Assembly: GCA_023014365.1 (NCBI GenBank)
Contig: JAEBUN010000023.1
Location: 124,001 to 188,000, forward strand
Source: Lepiota brunneoincarnata
Taxonomy: Eukaryota > Basidiomycota > Agaricomycetes > Agaricales > Agaricaceae
Direction: 5' to 3'
DNA: 64,000 nucleotides
Both the position numbers and the translations under genes were made by a program. A model generated the notes under the pieces. That model saw only the letters and a list, made by a program, of their open reading frames with translations, was not told the DNA's origin and made no database searches. Below, piece after piece: positions 1 to 11,932 of this stretch; positions within the stretch are counted from its first letter, which is position 1; each line of letters begins with the position of its first letter.

Positions 1-1205
1 ATTGTAATACATACCTCAATTAAGCCTGTTGGTCACCATTTCAGGTACGCACCTTCGGGCTTTTTCGGGTGGGGGCTAACAGGACTTTGAGCGTTTGTTG
101 ATAAAAATGAAATAATCGCAAGGTGTAGCGCCAATAACGAATTGGCGCCTTACCATTGATATTCACTATGTGTCAGAGAAGACAGCATACTTCTTCTCCA
201 CACATACATGGAACTCCTTGGGTAACAGCGGAGGGTGGGGGAAAGAAGTGCAAGCACTGCCTGAGGAATGGAATCGCGGGTACAGTATCGGATGCTCCGA
301 GTTGGTGCAAAAACTCCCGTTCCTCTTCACCAAGTTCGATCATACCCCTCACAAATAACATTATGGGGCAGTACAACGTCCAATGAGGTGATTAAGGATG
401 TGATCCGCGGAAGGAGACAAGGAGAATCGGTCACAATAAACATACAAGGCAGAAATACATGTACAATATTGGTGGAAGGGCTCACAGCTCGACGGAGACG
501 AGTCAAACCCATCGTGGGTACGATAGCATGGAAACTGCAAACCCACGTCGAGCGCATCATGTGTCGGTGGCGTTAATGGACAGTGTATGACCACATTTAT
601 CTCATAAAACAACTCTCCGGGATACAGCCCTTTCTTTGAAGGCGCTCCTTGGACGCTTTGAATAGTATATAGTGATAGGCGCAGTGTGCTGTAGAATAGA
701 GAATAATAACCAACTCTAGGTCTCGATAGATCGTACGGGGTATCAGGGGGACGCGAATGAGAAATCGGTGATGTGGTTGAGTTCGAGGTTTCTCCAGAGT
801 CATAGGCTAGGGACGAGGCGATGACAATATTATATCTCCGCGGCAGTGGTGGTGGCAAGCGCTGATACTAGCTGACCGTTGGAAGCATAGCCATCCCCAA
901 AATTACTTGCGAAGCAGAACCATATTCTAAATTGAGTTCGATCTTGGTGTATCCGCCGACTTGTTCGAGACCGTCGTAGACTCGTGATGGAGCTCTGTCT
1001 AATTCAAGAAAGTAAGCCTGCGCAGGCAGTGTTCCCCAGTCGTTGAGGCAGCATGGTCAGAAGCCTGGCACAAATGAGAGACGTCGCTTTTGAAATCGCC
1101 AAGTGCAAGCTCGATGCGTGACGGGCCCGGGGCCCTGTGATGCGTCACTCTTTCCTCGACCACATCCTCCCAATCGATCACATGCCACCGACCTACTGAT
1201 TAATC
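1..1205. other. Left-edge region with no supported gene
   Basis: I see no recognisable gene here. A minus-strand frame is open from 858 to 361 (165 codons) and a further open stretch lies at about 1010-860 in another frame, but neither matches a family I know, and Ser/Pro/Thr-rich composition is what chance frames often give. The last few hundred bases should contain the promoter of the kelch gene that starts at 1206. Confidence 0.4.
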
Positions 1206-4033
1206 ATGGCAAAGAAAAAGGCTGCCTAACATTACAGCGAAGGCTGCGAAGAAATCAAAGGCTGCTCAAAAGACAGTACGCAAACAGAAAAAGCAGACAA
1301 GCAAGTTGGATCCCGACGATTCCGGCGATGAGGACCTTGAGGCAATCTTGGAAAAGGTATGTGTTGGGTAACCAGTTAGTTATCATCGTCACTTTTGCTT
1401 GATATCAGTGGTTTCTAGTAGATGAGAAAGGAGTGGGAAGAAGCACATACAGTGACGGAGGAAGCTCGTCGAAGGACCACCGAGTCGAAGAGCCAGTGCA
1501 ACGCTCATCCCATGCCCCAACGGGAACCATCTGTGGTGCATCGGTGGTGAATTCTTCAGTGAAGACTGGGAGAGCGGTACGCCATGAGAAACACATTCAA
1601 ATGTATTTTGCACTCACAAGTACTCCCTCTAGTACTTCTACAACGACGTGTTCCGGTATACGCCCGAAAAGGACGAATGGCGCAAATTCGTCTCTCAAAC
1701 GTGCCCTGGACCTAGATCAGCACATGCTGTTACTGCATCACCTGCAGGAGGCGGAAAGCTTTTTTTGTTTGGTGCGTGAAACGCCCAGATGAACATTTTG
1801 TCGTTGTTCTCATTTGAATCTTGCAGGTGGAGAGTTCTCGTCCCTTCACCAGACAACATTTCACCACTACAGAGACTTCTGGTGCTTCGATGTAGGGACG
1901 CACTCGTGGGATAGGATAGAAACAAAAATTCCGTCCTAGTGCGCGATCTGGTCACAGGTTCGTCGATGCTGCCTTGGCACTGACCACTATCTTTTCATAT
2001 TTTCCTGCAGGATGGCGACGTGGAAACATTACATTGTGCTATTCGGCGGATTCTATGATCCAGGAGTCACAAGTACGATCATTCCGAGTTTTCACCTCCG
2101 GATCATAAATCTTACCCTGCTTTCCTGCTAGCCAGATACCTGAACGATCTGTGGGTCTTCGACACGCAAGAGTACAAATGGACGCAAATCGAATTCCGCC
2201 AAATTGACCCGAAACCATCGTTAGTGCCTCTGCATTGATACCTCTGCGTCTGACGCGAATTCTCTTTCAGACCACGTAGCGGCTTTTCATTTCTGCCATG
2301 TGTAGAAGGTATCATTTTGTACGGCGGTTATTGTAAAGAGTATGCAAAAGGGAAGCGACCAGTGGGAGTTATGCTTGACGATACCTGGCTGTTAAAGTTC
2401 GTTCCGGCGTTCCCTATTATCTCACCTTATACTAATCGATCACACGATCCTACTAGGATCACTATTCCAACAGTCGATCAGGCAAGTTCTGCCAGTACTT
2501 CAGGCCCTTCGAAGAAGAATAAAACCTCCGAGTCCCCGATAACGTTCAAATGGGAGCGCCGAAAGCGCGCCTCAGACGCTTATGCGCCTTCCCTCCGCTC
2601 CGGGTGCACGATGGCACTCTGGAATCGAAGTGGTGGTGGTGGACCGATGGGTATACTCTTTGGTGGAGTCACGGATGAAGACACGAACGAGGAGACGTTG
2701 GACAGTGTGTTCCATAATGACCTGTATGTTCATACTGCTCTCCCCTACAAATTTCATTGGCTCAAAGTCTGGATAGTTATGGTTACCAGATGAGCGGGAA
2801 AGGCAAGTGGGTCTCGATGACACTCAAGAAGCCCAAAGCCAAGGGTGGCAAAAAGGTAACGCGGGCTGATAAGAAGAAGGGGGCGGCGAGGGAGGTTAGC
2901 CAGAGGGAACAGGAAGGTAGTGATGAAGACGACGTAAACCATGACACACCGGTTGCTTCGCCGAAAACACCTGCGGCACCAAAACAGCCTCTTCAACTTG
3001 TGCAGAAGGAGGAACAAGATCTAGACGACCCCAACATGACGAACCCAATCCCCCGCTATAATGCTATGCTTGCCGTGCTCAGGAATACATTGTATATGTA
3101 AGTAGCTGGGATGTTTTTAGGTTGATGGGCTTAAGCTCACTTGCATTCAGATACGGGGGAATTTTTGAAAAGGGCTCCAAGGAATACACACTGGACGATT
3201 TTTATTTTTTGCAGTTGGACAAGTTGGATAAGTATGTCTGCTTGAAGGAGAGTGCGGTGTTAATCCCCGAGGGTGAAGAAGAGAGTAGCAGTGATGAGGA
3301 TGAGGATGAGGAGGGCAGTGATGAGGACGAGGGAGACGAAGAAGAGGAGGCTGATAGTGAGGAGGAGGCTGTCATGGCCGGCGAGGAGGATGTCGGAGAA
3401 TGCAGAAGACGAAATGAGTGGGAAGAAGTCTGGGCCCAGGCCAGAGAACGCAGAAAGGAAGGGCTGTCTCGGAAGAGGCGCCAGCCGGACAACCCGCGAA
3501 AGAAGAGGCAGCGGAAGAGGTTGATCTTGTGTGTTCCTCCAGTTCCGAATCAGAATTATCTTACTGAGATATATCAGGGTTCGATCCGCTCCAAGGCTAC
3601 TATATTCATGGGTGTATCCAAGGATACGACCCGTTCCGCAGAAGAAATTGTGAGCACCCCCCTTCCAGGCGAAACACTAGCAATGTTTTATGCTCGATCT
3701 CGTAAGCATCGTACCTCGTTGCTTATTTTTATCCGCTCACGCAATTTCTACAGGTGAATTTTGGTCTCAGAAAGCACACGGCACCAGCGACAACCGCGGA
3801 AAACAACTGAGACGGGATGGATTTGCCTTGGCTCAAGAACGCTATGGTATGTGTTATAATTCAGCGTATTGTTTTTGTGGTGATGCGTTCCGTTTGTCTT
3901 AGCCGAGTATAAGCCCATTCTCGAGGAAGTTGAGAAAATCTTAGCGGAAGCTGGCTTGGATGAGGAAGAAATGAGGAGAGGGGCTGCGCTAGGAGGTCCG
4001 GCCACGAGTACTCAGAGCCGCAACAGACGGTGA
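1206..4033 (+). CDS. KEL3: KLHDC4/KEL3-type kelch-repeat protein with C-terminal DUF4110, frame-damaged
   Basis: Multi-exon gene of the KLHDC4 (animal) / Kel3 (yeast) kelch family, whose precise function is not settled. Visible in order: a Lys/Ala-rich start, kelch blades with IGGEFF, YNDVFRY, FLFGGEFSS, FHHYRDFWCFD, VLFGGFYDPG, RYLNDLWVFDTQEYKW, PRSGFSF, LYGGYCKEY and LFGGVTDED, an acidic tract at 3270-3400, and a DUF4110-like tail (TPLPGETLAMFYARS, then DNRGKQLRRDGFALAQERY) ending in TGA at 4031. Introns are about 50 bp, for example 1357-1421 and 1577-1636. Several lesions break the frame: a 16-nt pseudo-intron at 1222-1237 without a donor, a deletion near 1503-1507, an extra T at 1567 and an extra C near 1931 that creates a TAG at 1937. 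Family assignment is very secure; whether the locus is a pseudogene or carries sequencing indels is open. Confidence 0.85.
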
Positions 4034-4254
4034 TCTGTGTATATTGTTGTAGAGCTCAGTGGGGACAAGACAACTGGTTTGCTCCCACTAATCGATTACT
4101 TCTCAAATATTGCGCAGCCCTACAACTAATTACAAAATGATAGATTTCTGATACACCAAATGTTGCGCAAGCCTCTCCGTGCGTGGGATAACCATGGGCA
4201 GAGAGTAGCACGTATGAAACCTGTTAACAACACCGACTATAATGACAAGACAAA

Positions 4255-6056
4255 TCACAATTGAGGCGTTTTGCCGATCTGTGCTAGTAGCTCTGGTGGA
4301 GGGGCAATACCCGCCTTCAGGTACTCCATCAGCAGTTTCACTTTCTGTTCCGCCTCCTCTCTCGCTTTCCTATCTTTTTCCTGTTCGCTCTTCACCCTCT
4401 GGAGCTCCTCCTCATTCCTCTTCCTCTCCTCTTCTCGTACCCTCTGGAGCTCCTCCTCGTTCTTCTTCTTCTCCTCCTCTCGTACTCTCTGGAGCTCCTC
4501 GTGCTTTTTCCTCTGGAGCTCCTCATTCCTCCTCCTCTCCTCCTCATTCCTCTTCCTCTCCTCTTCTCGTACTCTCTGGAGCTCCTCGTTCTTCTTCTTC
4601 TCCTCTTCTCGTACCCTCTGGAGCTCCTCCTCATTCCTCTTCCTCTCCTCCTCATTCTTCTTCCTCTCCTCTTCCCGCTTCATCCTCTCTGCCTCAATAT
4701 CCTCTCTAGCCTTCCGCAGCTCCTCTTCTTTCCTCTTGTCTTTTTCTCTAACCTTTTGTGTGTGATCAAGCCGCTGTTTAATGACCTAAACCCAAAGCAG
4801 CATTCAACCAAGACGCCACGACGGATAGAACCCGACTCACGCGCTTCTCAAAGTCCAGTCTCTCCGCCCAGAACTCTTCAACAAGCACATCAAGTGTATA
4901 GTTCATCGGTGTCTTCACAACCCTGATCACATTCATCCACTTCCCCATCTGCTTGTCGTACCACGACAAGATATCCTCATTGGGTTGGACATGGCCAACA
5001 CGGTTGCCCTCACGTAGTTCTAGGGTATTGTCAGTGAACACCCGAACGACGTGGATTAGCATTCCCGCGAACCAATAACAGTTCTTGGAAAACAATCGGT
5101 ATAGCGATTTGGAGTCGCTCAGTTTGTGCGCGATGATCGCTAGCTCGTATAGATAAATCCATTTTCGTTTCAGAGGTTTCGAGCTGGATTTCGTCGTGGG
5201 TGGGTCAGGGACGGATGGAGAGGAGTCTATTGAGGGAGCGGTGCTAGACTCCGTATGGGAAATGTCACGAGGGACGTAGGATATTGCACCAGGGCCTGAG
5301 GTGGTACGGTGGAGGGTTTGGTTTCGTTCGCGGGAGGAATCACTTAGTTTCCTTAACCGGAAGCGCGGGGTATTGGATGTGGAGGAGGAGCCCGTTGGGG
5401 GCTCCGGAGGGAGGACGGCATTAGGGGGTGGTTGGAGACGAAGAACTGCGACCTGTACATCGTCCTTTTGGCAGTACGGACGACTGAGGACAAGGACACG
5501 GTCATCTGCTAATATCGCTTTCTTCCTCAGGGAATCCAGGGATGCAGTGCTAGCCATTGCTCTTCTTGCCAGAAGTGGTGGCCGTGCTACTCGCGACGCC
5601 TCGTGATCATCCTCGTTGTCCGACTCTGGCACCTCTTTCTTGTCCATGAAGAGCTGGCGTTCGAGTAAGCGATCCGGGATGGGGTGGATGTACATCAGCA
5701 ACTTCGGTCTGAGGTTGCTTCCCTATCGACCGCTCGAAGGCGAGGTAGTTTACCTCGCCCTTCCCATCCGTCCTCATGATGACGGCTATAACATACTCGT
5801 GACACGTTTTGAGTTTCTTAGGGGGCTCCTTCAGTATCCGCAGCTCGGATACGTAGTATGCTTCAGCTCTCTTCAGCCCCTCGTTGATAACGTAAACGCT
5901 TTTCAAGTGGTCGTAATAGTCCTTCACGGCCATTTTCGAGTACTTGAACTCGTGGAGGGTGTACGAAGTTTCTCCTTGACTACTCCTAGATGACATGATA
6001 CCGAGGGCGCTTAAGAGGGGAGAAATAAAGGACCGAGTACTAGTGGGGGAACTCAT
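4255..6056 (-). CDS. Unrecognised fungal protein with charged C-terminal coiled coil
   Basis: Read on the minus strand from the ATG at 6056. The N-terminal part (6056 to about 5710) contains TSYTLHEFKYSKMAVKDYYD and a segment ending YLAFERSIGKQ. The frame then shifts by one base near 5710 into a 300-residue stretch beginning YIHPIPDRLLERQLFMDKKE, with a low-complexity Ser/Pro centre and a conserved-looking block RLFSKNCYWFAGMLIHVVRVF near its end. An intron (about 4839-4787, gtgagt..tttag) joins FEKR to a strongly charged coiled coil made of repeated EELQRVREEE units, ending at the stop at 4255. The Asn-Cys-Tyr-Trp-Phe block resembles uncharacterised agaricomycete proteins, but I do not recognise a named domain. 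It is convergent with the kelch gene, about 220 bp apart. The frameshift leaves it uncertain whether the gene is intact. Confidence 0.7.
4390..4683 (-). repeat. Coding minisatellite, coiled-coil heptad-like repeats
   Basis: An imperfect repeat of about 45 bp recurs some six times and encodes variants of EELQRVREEERKRN on the minus strand. On the plus strand it appears as CT-rich runs with recurring ctggagctcctc. Repeats of this kind change copy number easily, so the coiled-coil length probably varies between strains. Confidence 0.75.
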
Positions 6057-7651
6057 TAGTAAAGTTCTTATACGTCAGTGGGAGGGGGGGCCGTCTTTGG
6101 AAGGGAAGAGATGTTGTGTAGGTTAGCATGTGTACCACGAACTGATATATCGCCTATGTGTTCGTGTATACGCTTGTGTAGACCAGATGCGAGGCCTTCA
6201 GGGGCGATTGCCGTGTTTCATCGATTGAGGTGGGGGGTGTGGTTGAAGGAAGGGAACCGGTTTTGGTCCCCCCCCCCCAAACGTAAGGGATGTGCCCCAT
6301 GTGGCCGCAGCTTCTCCAGCCTCGAAGGTAGCTATATCTGTTATCAGCTACCCTTAATCGGTAGACGGAGATACAGTATTGTATCAGCCATCTTATTCGG
6401 CCAGAACTTCACGGAGTTCAAAATCCCTACACATAAGGGCGGACTGTGTGCCAGTGGGTCCAATCTCTCCTACTGCCTAGCTGAGGGCATATTCGACCCG
6501 CTCAAGTGAAGCGCTCGTCCCCAAGCTTTTGCGACGAGTGCTCAATGTCACACGCATGGATCGCGAACTTCCGGTAACACGGTCATATGTCGAGAAATGA
6601 ATGGCATGTGCCAAGTCTTGCGGTTTACAATGGGAGCCGCGAGTGAGACCGAGGGCAACCCTTCTGGCTTGTTTAGGGCGGGCGCACTGATAGTCCAAAA
6701 GTCCTCATACAGACGCAAGGGTCGATTATAATGCTTTTGGTACGCAATAAGGATGTGACGAGATTGCAGCTGGTGGACGGAATACGAGTGCATCTTCGGT
6801 CCGAGTTGGCGCCAAGTTTCTGTTTGCATGTCTAAGCCGCCGGACTCCGTCCGGTCCCCACAGTTGTCGAACAAAGGAGATATTCGAGGTGTTCGAAAGT
6901 CTATCGTCTCAAGCAGCATCTGTATTACAGGCTGAGTCGTGAGCAGGTTGTAGCAGCGGTGCTCAATTTTTGCCTGGGAAATTCCAGTCTGCGGCGGCGA
7001 AGTCTAACCAAGAATGGTATACACAAGTGCCGAGTCCCTGACCCGGGGGATGGCCTATTTCATAATTCAATGAAGACGCTAGTTCGCCGTCTTTTCGTGT
7101 CTTTTCGTTACCTTGCCCTTCACTCCTTTTCAACCCCGTCCAACTGCGAGTGCAATCCACTCGAGCCCCACACTCCTTTTAACCCTTCCTCTCGCTAAAT
7201 TATCACACAATGAAAGAGTCACAGAGCCTCAAGCTCAAACTCAGGTGGCCTGCCATCTTTCGAGCCCCCTTTTCACGTCGAGGAAAAGAGAAAGGCATCA
7301 GTTATGCTTGACGACGGCCTCGATAGCAGCTCCTGTGAAGCAGACACCTGTTGAAGGGAGAGCATCCGACATCGATATTGATACTCTACCTCTTCCCAAG
7401 CCCTCCTGACACCGATGCCTCCTCGACACGGGGGGCAGAGCATGTCTATAGACGGTACCCTCCACCAACGTACCAGCACAAGCGTAGTGGTGGTCAATGA
7501 CATTGGCTCTATTGATGGACGCGTGCGTATCGTTGAACCCAGCTCACCTCTCGTCTTCACTCTTAACGCGTACTCTCTTTTTTCTTTTTTTTTTTTCCCC
7601 TAGTGTCAGTCACCTGCACTTTCTCAGGCCGCCAGGTCACATCGCCACTCC
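6057..7651. other. Region without a supported gene
   Basis: Open frames exist (plus 6078-6509; minus 6919-6548; plus 7113-7409; plus 7415-7603) but none shows a known motif or coherent splice structure. The minus frame at 6919-6548 reads like protein (Trp and aromatic residues spread through it) and could be an exon of a lost gene. A run of ten C occurs near 6270. The plus frame at 7415-7569 could be an upstream exon of the next gene, but the only intron available (starting gtactc near 7570, ending cctag) is about 36 nt and leaves the frame wrong. Confidence 0.35.
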
Positions 7652-8047
7652 ATGTCCAAAGCCACCTCGGGCGAAAATGTTCGCGTATCATTAACCGTCG
7701 ACACCATCAAACAACAACTTAACGATGGCTTGCAAGTGCTTGCCGAGTTCAAAAAGTCTCTACGCGCTTCGACTGATGTACAGAGGTACAACGAGGCCGT
7801 GGGTAGTTTTGAGGGTGCTGCGAAAGACTTGGCGATGTTGAAATCCAAGCTAAGTAGTCGGAAGCTTGGAGGGAGCGGGAATGGAAATGCAAATAGGAAT
7901 AGCTGGGTCCTGCCTCCTCCGGATCTGAAGCTTGAAATTGAGGACACGCCGTTCAGTATTGGAATTCCGGGGATCGAGGAATCTCAGAAGGAAATGTTGG
8001 AGGTTGTGCAGGAGAATGAGGCGCAGGAGGAAGGTGTTCGGTTCTGA
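7652..8047 (+). CDS. Small hypothetical protein, 131 residues
   Basis: A single open frame from the ATG at 7652 to a TGA ending at 8047. The product is hydrophilic with a helical, possibly coiled-coil N-terminal half (TIKQQLNDGLQVLAEFKKSL, then AAKDLAMLKSKLSSRK) and an acidic Glu-rich tail. No signal peptide, membrane segment or catalytic motif is visible and I do not recognise the family. An in-frame extension upstream of the ATG is open back to about 7605, immediately after a polypyrimidine-AG that looks like a 3' splice site, so the real protein may start in an upstream exon. Codon use is like that of the neighbouring host genes. Confidence 0.5.
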   Translation: MSKATSGENVRVSLTVDTIKQQLNDGLQVLAEFKKSLRASTDVQRYNEAVGSFEGAAKDLAMLKSKLSSRKLGGSGNGNANRNSWVLPPPDLKLEIEDTPFSIGIPGIEESQKEMLEVVQENEAQEEGVRF

Positions 8048-8333
8048 TTGGACCTTGGTTTTTTGTTGTTCGCTTGTGTCTTTTACATATCGTTACCTCC
8101 TAAGCCCCTTTAATGAATAATAACAGCACTAAATTATTCGTGCAGTTGCTTCCTTTCTCCTGGGCTGCACCTCGTCTTGCTCGCGCTGGTATGTAACCCC
8201 AGGACGATTGATGACCCTAGACGGGGGTCGCTTACGAGAAGAATAAATATCACGCCATCAGTACTCCAGGCTGGGGTTTTGACCTCCATCCTTACTTTCC
8301 TGCTCGCCAAGGTTTCTGCCATCACCTGCCGCT

Positions 8334-9720
8334 ATGGACCCATTCACATTGTTCATGTCCATGGTTTCTTTAACTCGATTTACTGGAATGCTCGTTCCTG
8401 GCTATGGAACTATCCCGTTACCCCAGATTTTGGCCTTTGGGATGAAGGTGACCCCTGCTGACATGGAGAACTGGATGAAGAATCGAAAATGCGTCCCCCG
8501 TACATGGCATTTCCTGCAGCCTTTCTTTGCCACCGAGGATACACCCTTTACGTTCATGAAGACCCGGCAGCCTTCTGCAGCCCGCTCATCCCACAAACCA
8601 AACCTATCAAGATAGGCGAGGAACATGGGTTCCCGTTTGTACGATACTGTTGTAAGGATGGACAAGGAATTAAGTTTCCTTTTTATTGTGAGTGATGTTG
8701 ATGCTTTCTGGTACGGTGTACCTCAGTCTCATCCCTGTAAATCCAGTCACCATTCGTGTGGCCTGCTCGGGACAAAAGTGGAAGAGATGTGATAATCAAG
8801 TATAGTCTGGAGCCCTCCAGACTGTGTAACATTCATGTTCATCGCTCTGCAAATTACCCAGGGCAGTCTCTGGTCCAACCCCAACGAAGGAACTGCAAGC
8901 TCTTCATTCGCTGCACACTCCCCCTCTCTGCAACGATCCACGTAACCGCACCATCCCCATTCTTGAATATATTAAATTCAATCAACAGGTTTTTGCCATC
9001 ATGCCAAGGTGAATTTTGTGCTCTTTTCTCTTGACGATGTGTTGTTCTGATGGATGAGCACTCTGTAGATCGAGTCATGCATCCCGTGGCGATTTTGTGG
9101 TGGTGCATGAGCTGATTCGATATGGACAAGCTTTTTATTCGAGGTAAGCTTTAGATCCATCCCTGAGAAATTTTTAGCCTGTCGCTAAAACTAGATCATT
9201 ATTAAGGCTGTTGCTTTTCTTCATGAGAATGGGATTGCCCATGGTGACGTTCTTCCGCAGAACATGGTGATGGATATAATTGTGCCTTCAGATAAACATT
9301 TGGCAGGTCTTCGTGGGCCTGAACGAAGGTATGCGCTAATTGACTTTGAAACTGCCATACTTCCTGCCGTGGACGGCGGGTCATCAAGTTCATCCCAGGT
9401 TGAGGAAATGTTCAGGCATGATGTCCACCTACTCGCAGTGGCATTAGATTTAAACCTGCGTGTGAGCATATGATTGTCACTCTTCTGTCGGGAGGGGAGG
9501 TTGCTTATTGACTCTCCCTAGTGTATTGAACCCATAATTCCCTAGCTTGATGAGCTCTTCAATTCTATGAAGAATTCTGATAGTCCCAGTCCAGCCCACA
9601 GCTGCTGCTTGCTCTTGCTCGCGATGAAGAGATATGCAGCGTCCTTGGAGAAGAGAAGCTTCAACTCCCAGTTCAAGCAATCCGCTGGGTAAAGGGTTGG
9701 TTCCTCTTCCTCACTATTTA
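8334..9720 (+). pseudogene. Broken protein-kinase-like gene
   Basis: Pieces of a eukaryotic-type kinase fold lie in order on the plus strand but in several frames. There is an N-terminal exon from the ATG at 8334, an ATP-lobe piece near 8756 (GRDVIIKY, which could hold the beta-3 Lys), NRTIPILEYIKFNQQVFAIM near 8950-9010, and the catalytic loop at about 9205-9280 with AFLHENGIAHGDVLPQNMV, where HGD..QN replaces the canonical HRD..KPEN. ALIDFETA near 9340 is in the position of DFG, and a helical tail lies at 9547-9720. The HGD loop and absence of a clear DFG suggest a divergent agaricomycete kinase-like family. At least three frame changes and premature stops make this copy a likely pseudogene. 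Confidence 0.6.
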
Positions 9721-9779
9721 GATCCTTTGTGCTCACACCCTGCTAGGTGAAATAAAGTATCGCAGTGGGCCCCCCATAT

Positions 9780-10704
9780 ACCCGGAAGATTAAATGTAAC
9801 TGATCGCATAGTGTTACTCTATGTTCCGAGTTGTGCAAAAATGAAGTATGAGACAGGGCCAAAAATTATTGATTATACTGCTATCATCCCCGTCTCTAGT
9901 CTGGTGAATGCAACATGTGATGATGCGAAGTTGATATCTCCCTCGGATTCGAAGGCACAGTTGGGGTTATCGAAATAGTTGGGTCGTGAGAAGAATCGCG
10001 AAGCATCAAGTTTAGCTTTTGAGGATGCCAGAACCTCAGAACAGCTTCGTGCAATAGCAGCAGATTTGCCAACAACACCAAATGGGCCGCGCATTCAAAG
10101 AACTTGTTCCGCCCGTTTCGAAGGATCCATGGACCCCCCCCACTCAGTAACGGCCTTGATGAGCTCCGGGCGAGTGCCGTAGTGGCACTTTGGTGGGTAA
10201 GGGCGTGCGGAGGGGTCATGGGATGCGTCGCGCATTGGGTTATCGAGGGGTCTTATCAAAATCTATCAAGCGGCTACACTTAGTCACAGTGTGGAGCGAT
10301 GGCAGGAATTGAGATCCCTTTCATGTTTATTTCTGTGCGGGGGTTGGATTGTTGATGATCATGTCGCGTGCGCCTTCGAGAAAGTCATGCTCATGGTCAT
10401 AGTACTGGAGGGAAAAGTATTGAGAGGGAAGCGGGTAATGGCGGTGTAGGACGCAAAGCGGGAGCGTCCAACGACCAGTTAGAGCACAAGACAGAGGCGT
10501 GCTCAGAAGTAAGTGTCACGACCGGCTCGAGGCCTGATTCTGCGTCCATGACATGATATATAATGTTTGTATCGGCACAATCCACATAAGTTTAGTATAG
10601 CACCCAGTTGATAATCATCCAACACCTTCGCTATCATCCCCCTCCCAGTTATGCACCCCCAAATCCCTCATGCTCGGAACAGTGATCCTCAACGGGTGTT
10701 TCGG
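9780..10704. other. Region without a supported gene
   Basis: Nothing here supports a gene. Short frames on both strands (minus 10219-9896, plus 9979-10182) lack motifs and splice context. It separates the broken kinase from the broken importin. Confidence 0.4.
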
Positions 10705-10862
10705 TCAAACATGCCGAGCTAGCTTATCCATATCCTCCCACACAAATTCTTCAAACCGCTCAAAGAACGCGAGATCCTCCTTGTCAGCATTAGGATCCAT
10801 TATGAGCCGGTTCGCACGAGATTTGTGTTTGGCAACGAGAAGTCTGTAGCTTAGTGTTTTGT
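10705..10862 (-). other. C-terminal coding remnant of unknown family
   Basis: Reading the minus strand down to a TGA at 10705 gives a coherent, charged C-terminus containing SYRLLVAKHKSRANRL and then EDLAFFERFEEFVWEDMDKL. It looks like the end of a real protein, but the family is unknown to me. It lies just downstream of the importin fragment on the same strand, and I cannot show whether the two belonged together. Confidence 0.4.
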
Positions 10863-10876
10863 CGTGTTGATGATCC

Positions 10877-11905
10877 CTACATGGCGCTCCCGTGGAAGAT
10901 TTGATGGACCGCCGATGACTTGGGAAGGCTCAGTGGAGCATCTGTAGAGAAGGGCGGGGAGCGAAGGGTTGAATTCCAAACGGGTGCAGGAGATGGGTCG
11001 AACAGAGGTGGCAACCACCATTTGCGTTGTAAGAGTGTTACTGGCATTCCAGAGTCAGAGGAGGCAAGGGAGCGGGTCTGAAGCACAGTGAGGAAGGATA
11101 GGGGTTCACATTGCGCTGGTTTCTCGAACTCCTTCGTAGAAATCAAACTTGAGGCATGGCAGGCAGATCTCGGGTGTTTGCGAAAGGTAGGGAGCGTATT
11201 TCCCGCTGAGGGGAACAATGGGTGAGAAGAGCTTCGAAAGCTTGGCACTTTTTCTTCGAGGGCTGAGGGTTTAATGCCCATTATCCAGCCATCGACACTA
11301 ACAACTCGTCCACCCTTCCTTCTCTGTGGCCCTTCAATATCCTCACCTAAAAGCAACGAGCTTTCCGTTCCAGCCAGGGCTGGCGGGTGCCTACCACACA
11401 CCGAGATATCCATTTTGGCACCTGCGATTTCCAGAATTCGGGGTCCACAGGACTCTCTGTTAAGGTATGAGGTTGGGTAGGTGAAGATGTTTTGTATCTC
11501 GAATCATAGGCGGAAAACGTCGTGACCAACAGCGATTGCTACCAACTTTTGAGCAAAAAGGGGAACAAACGATAATGAAACCCTCACCGATAAGACTCAG
11601 CACACTCCATGGTCTTGAGTCGTAGACGATGATGTTCGGGTTTGTCGGCGTTGCGGAGGACACTGAGGAGGAAGGGCATGATGGAACTATAATGCTTGAC
11701 AAATGTTGCCTTACTGGCATCAGCGGCCATAGCGAGAGTAGTAATAGCTCGCTCTTGCACAACTGAGACTGGTCATCTCCAGGATTGAGGAGCTGGAGAA
11801 GGCGTTCGATGATGAGGTCAAGGTAAGGAATGAGCACATTGCCCTCGACGCCTTCGCCAAAAGTTGATGAGAGCGGCAGCAGCATGTAGGCATTACTCTG
11901 CGGGG
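10877..11905 (-). pseudogene. Importin-beta-3 (Kap121/IPO5-type karyopherin) fragment
   Basis: HEAT-repeat sequence of the importin-5/Kap121 karyopherins, which carry cargo through nuclear pores. On the minus strand one reads AAALINF (about 11890), EGVEGNVLIPYLDLIIERLL, then in another frame AITTLAMAADASKATFVKHY and IMPFLLSVLRNADKPEHHRL, then VSVDGWIMGIKPSALEEK near 11290-11240. These match the middle of the family in the right order but need at least four frame changes. From about 11230 down to 10877 the similarity fades although the frame stays open. The normal protein is about 1,050-1,100 residues; only about 300 residues are represented, with no start or end. This is a truncated, decayed copy and not the functional gene of the genome. 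Confidence 0.75.
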
Positions 11906-11932
11906 TTGTGGGCTCGGCGTGACTACTGATGG

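Noticed and set aside
4242..4926. Three long plus-strand frames rich in Ser, Pro, Leu
   Set aside because: They are the antisense shadow of the coiled-coil repeat on the minus strand.
6078..6509. Plus-strand frame of 143 codons
   Set aside because: No motif, includes a homopolymer C run, Cys/Arg-rich composition unlike neighbouring proteins.
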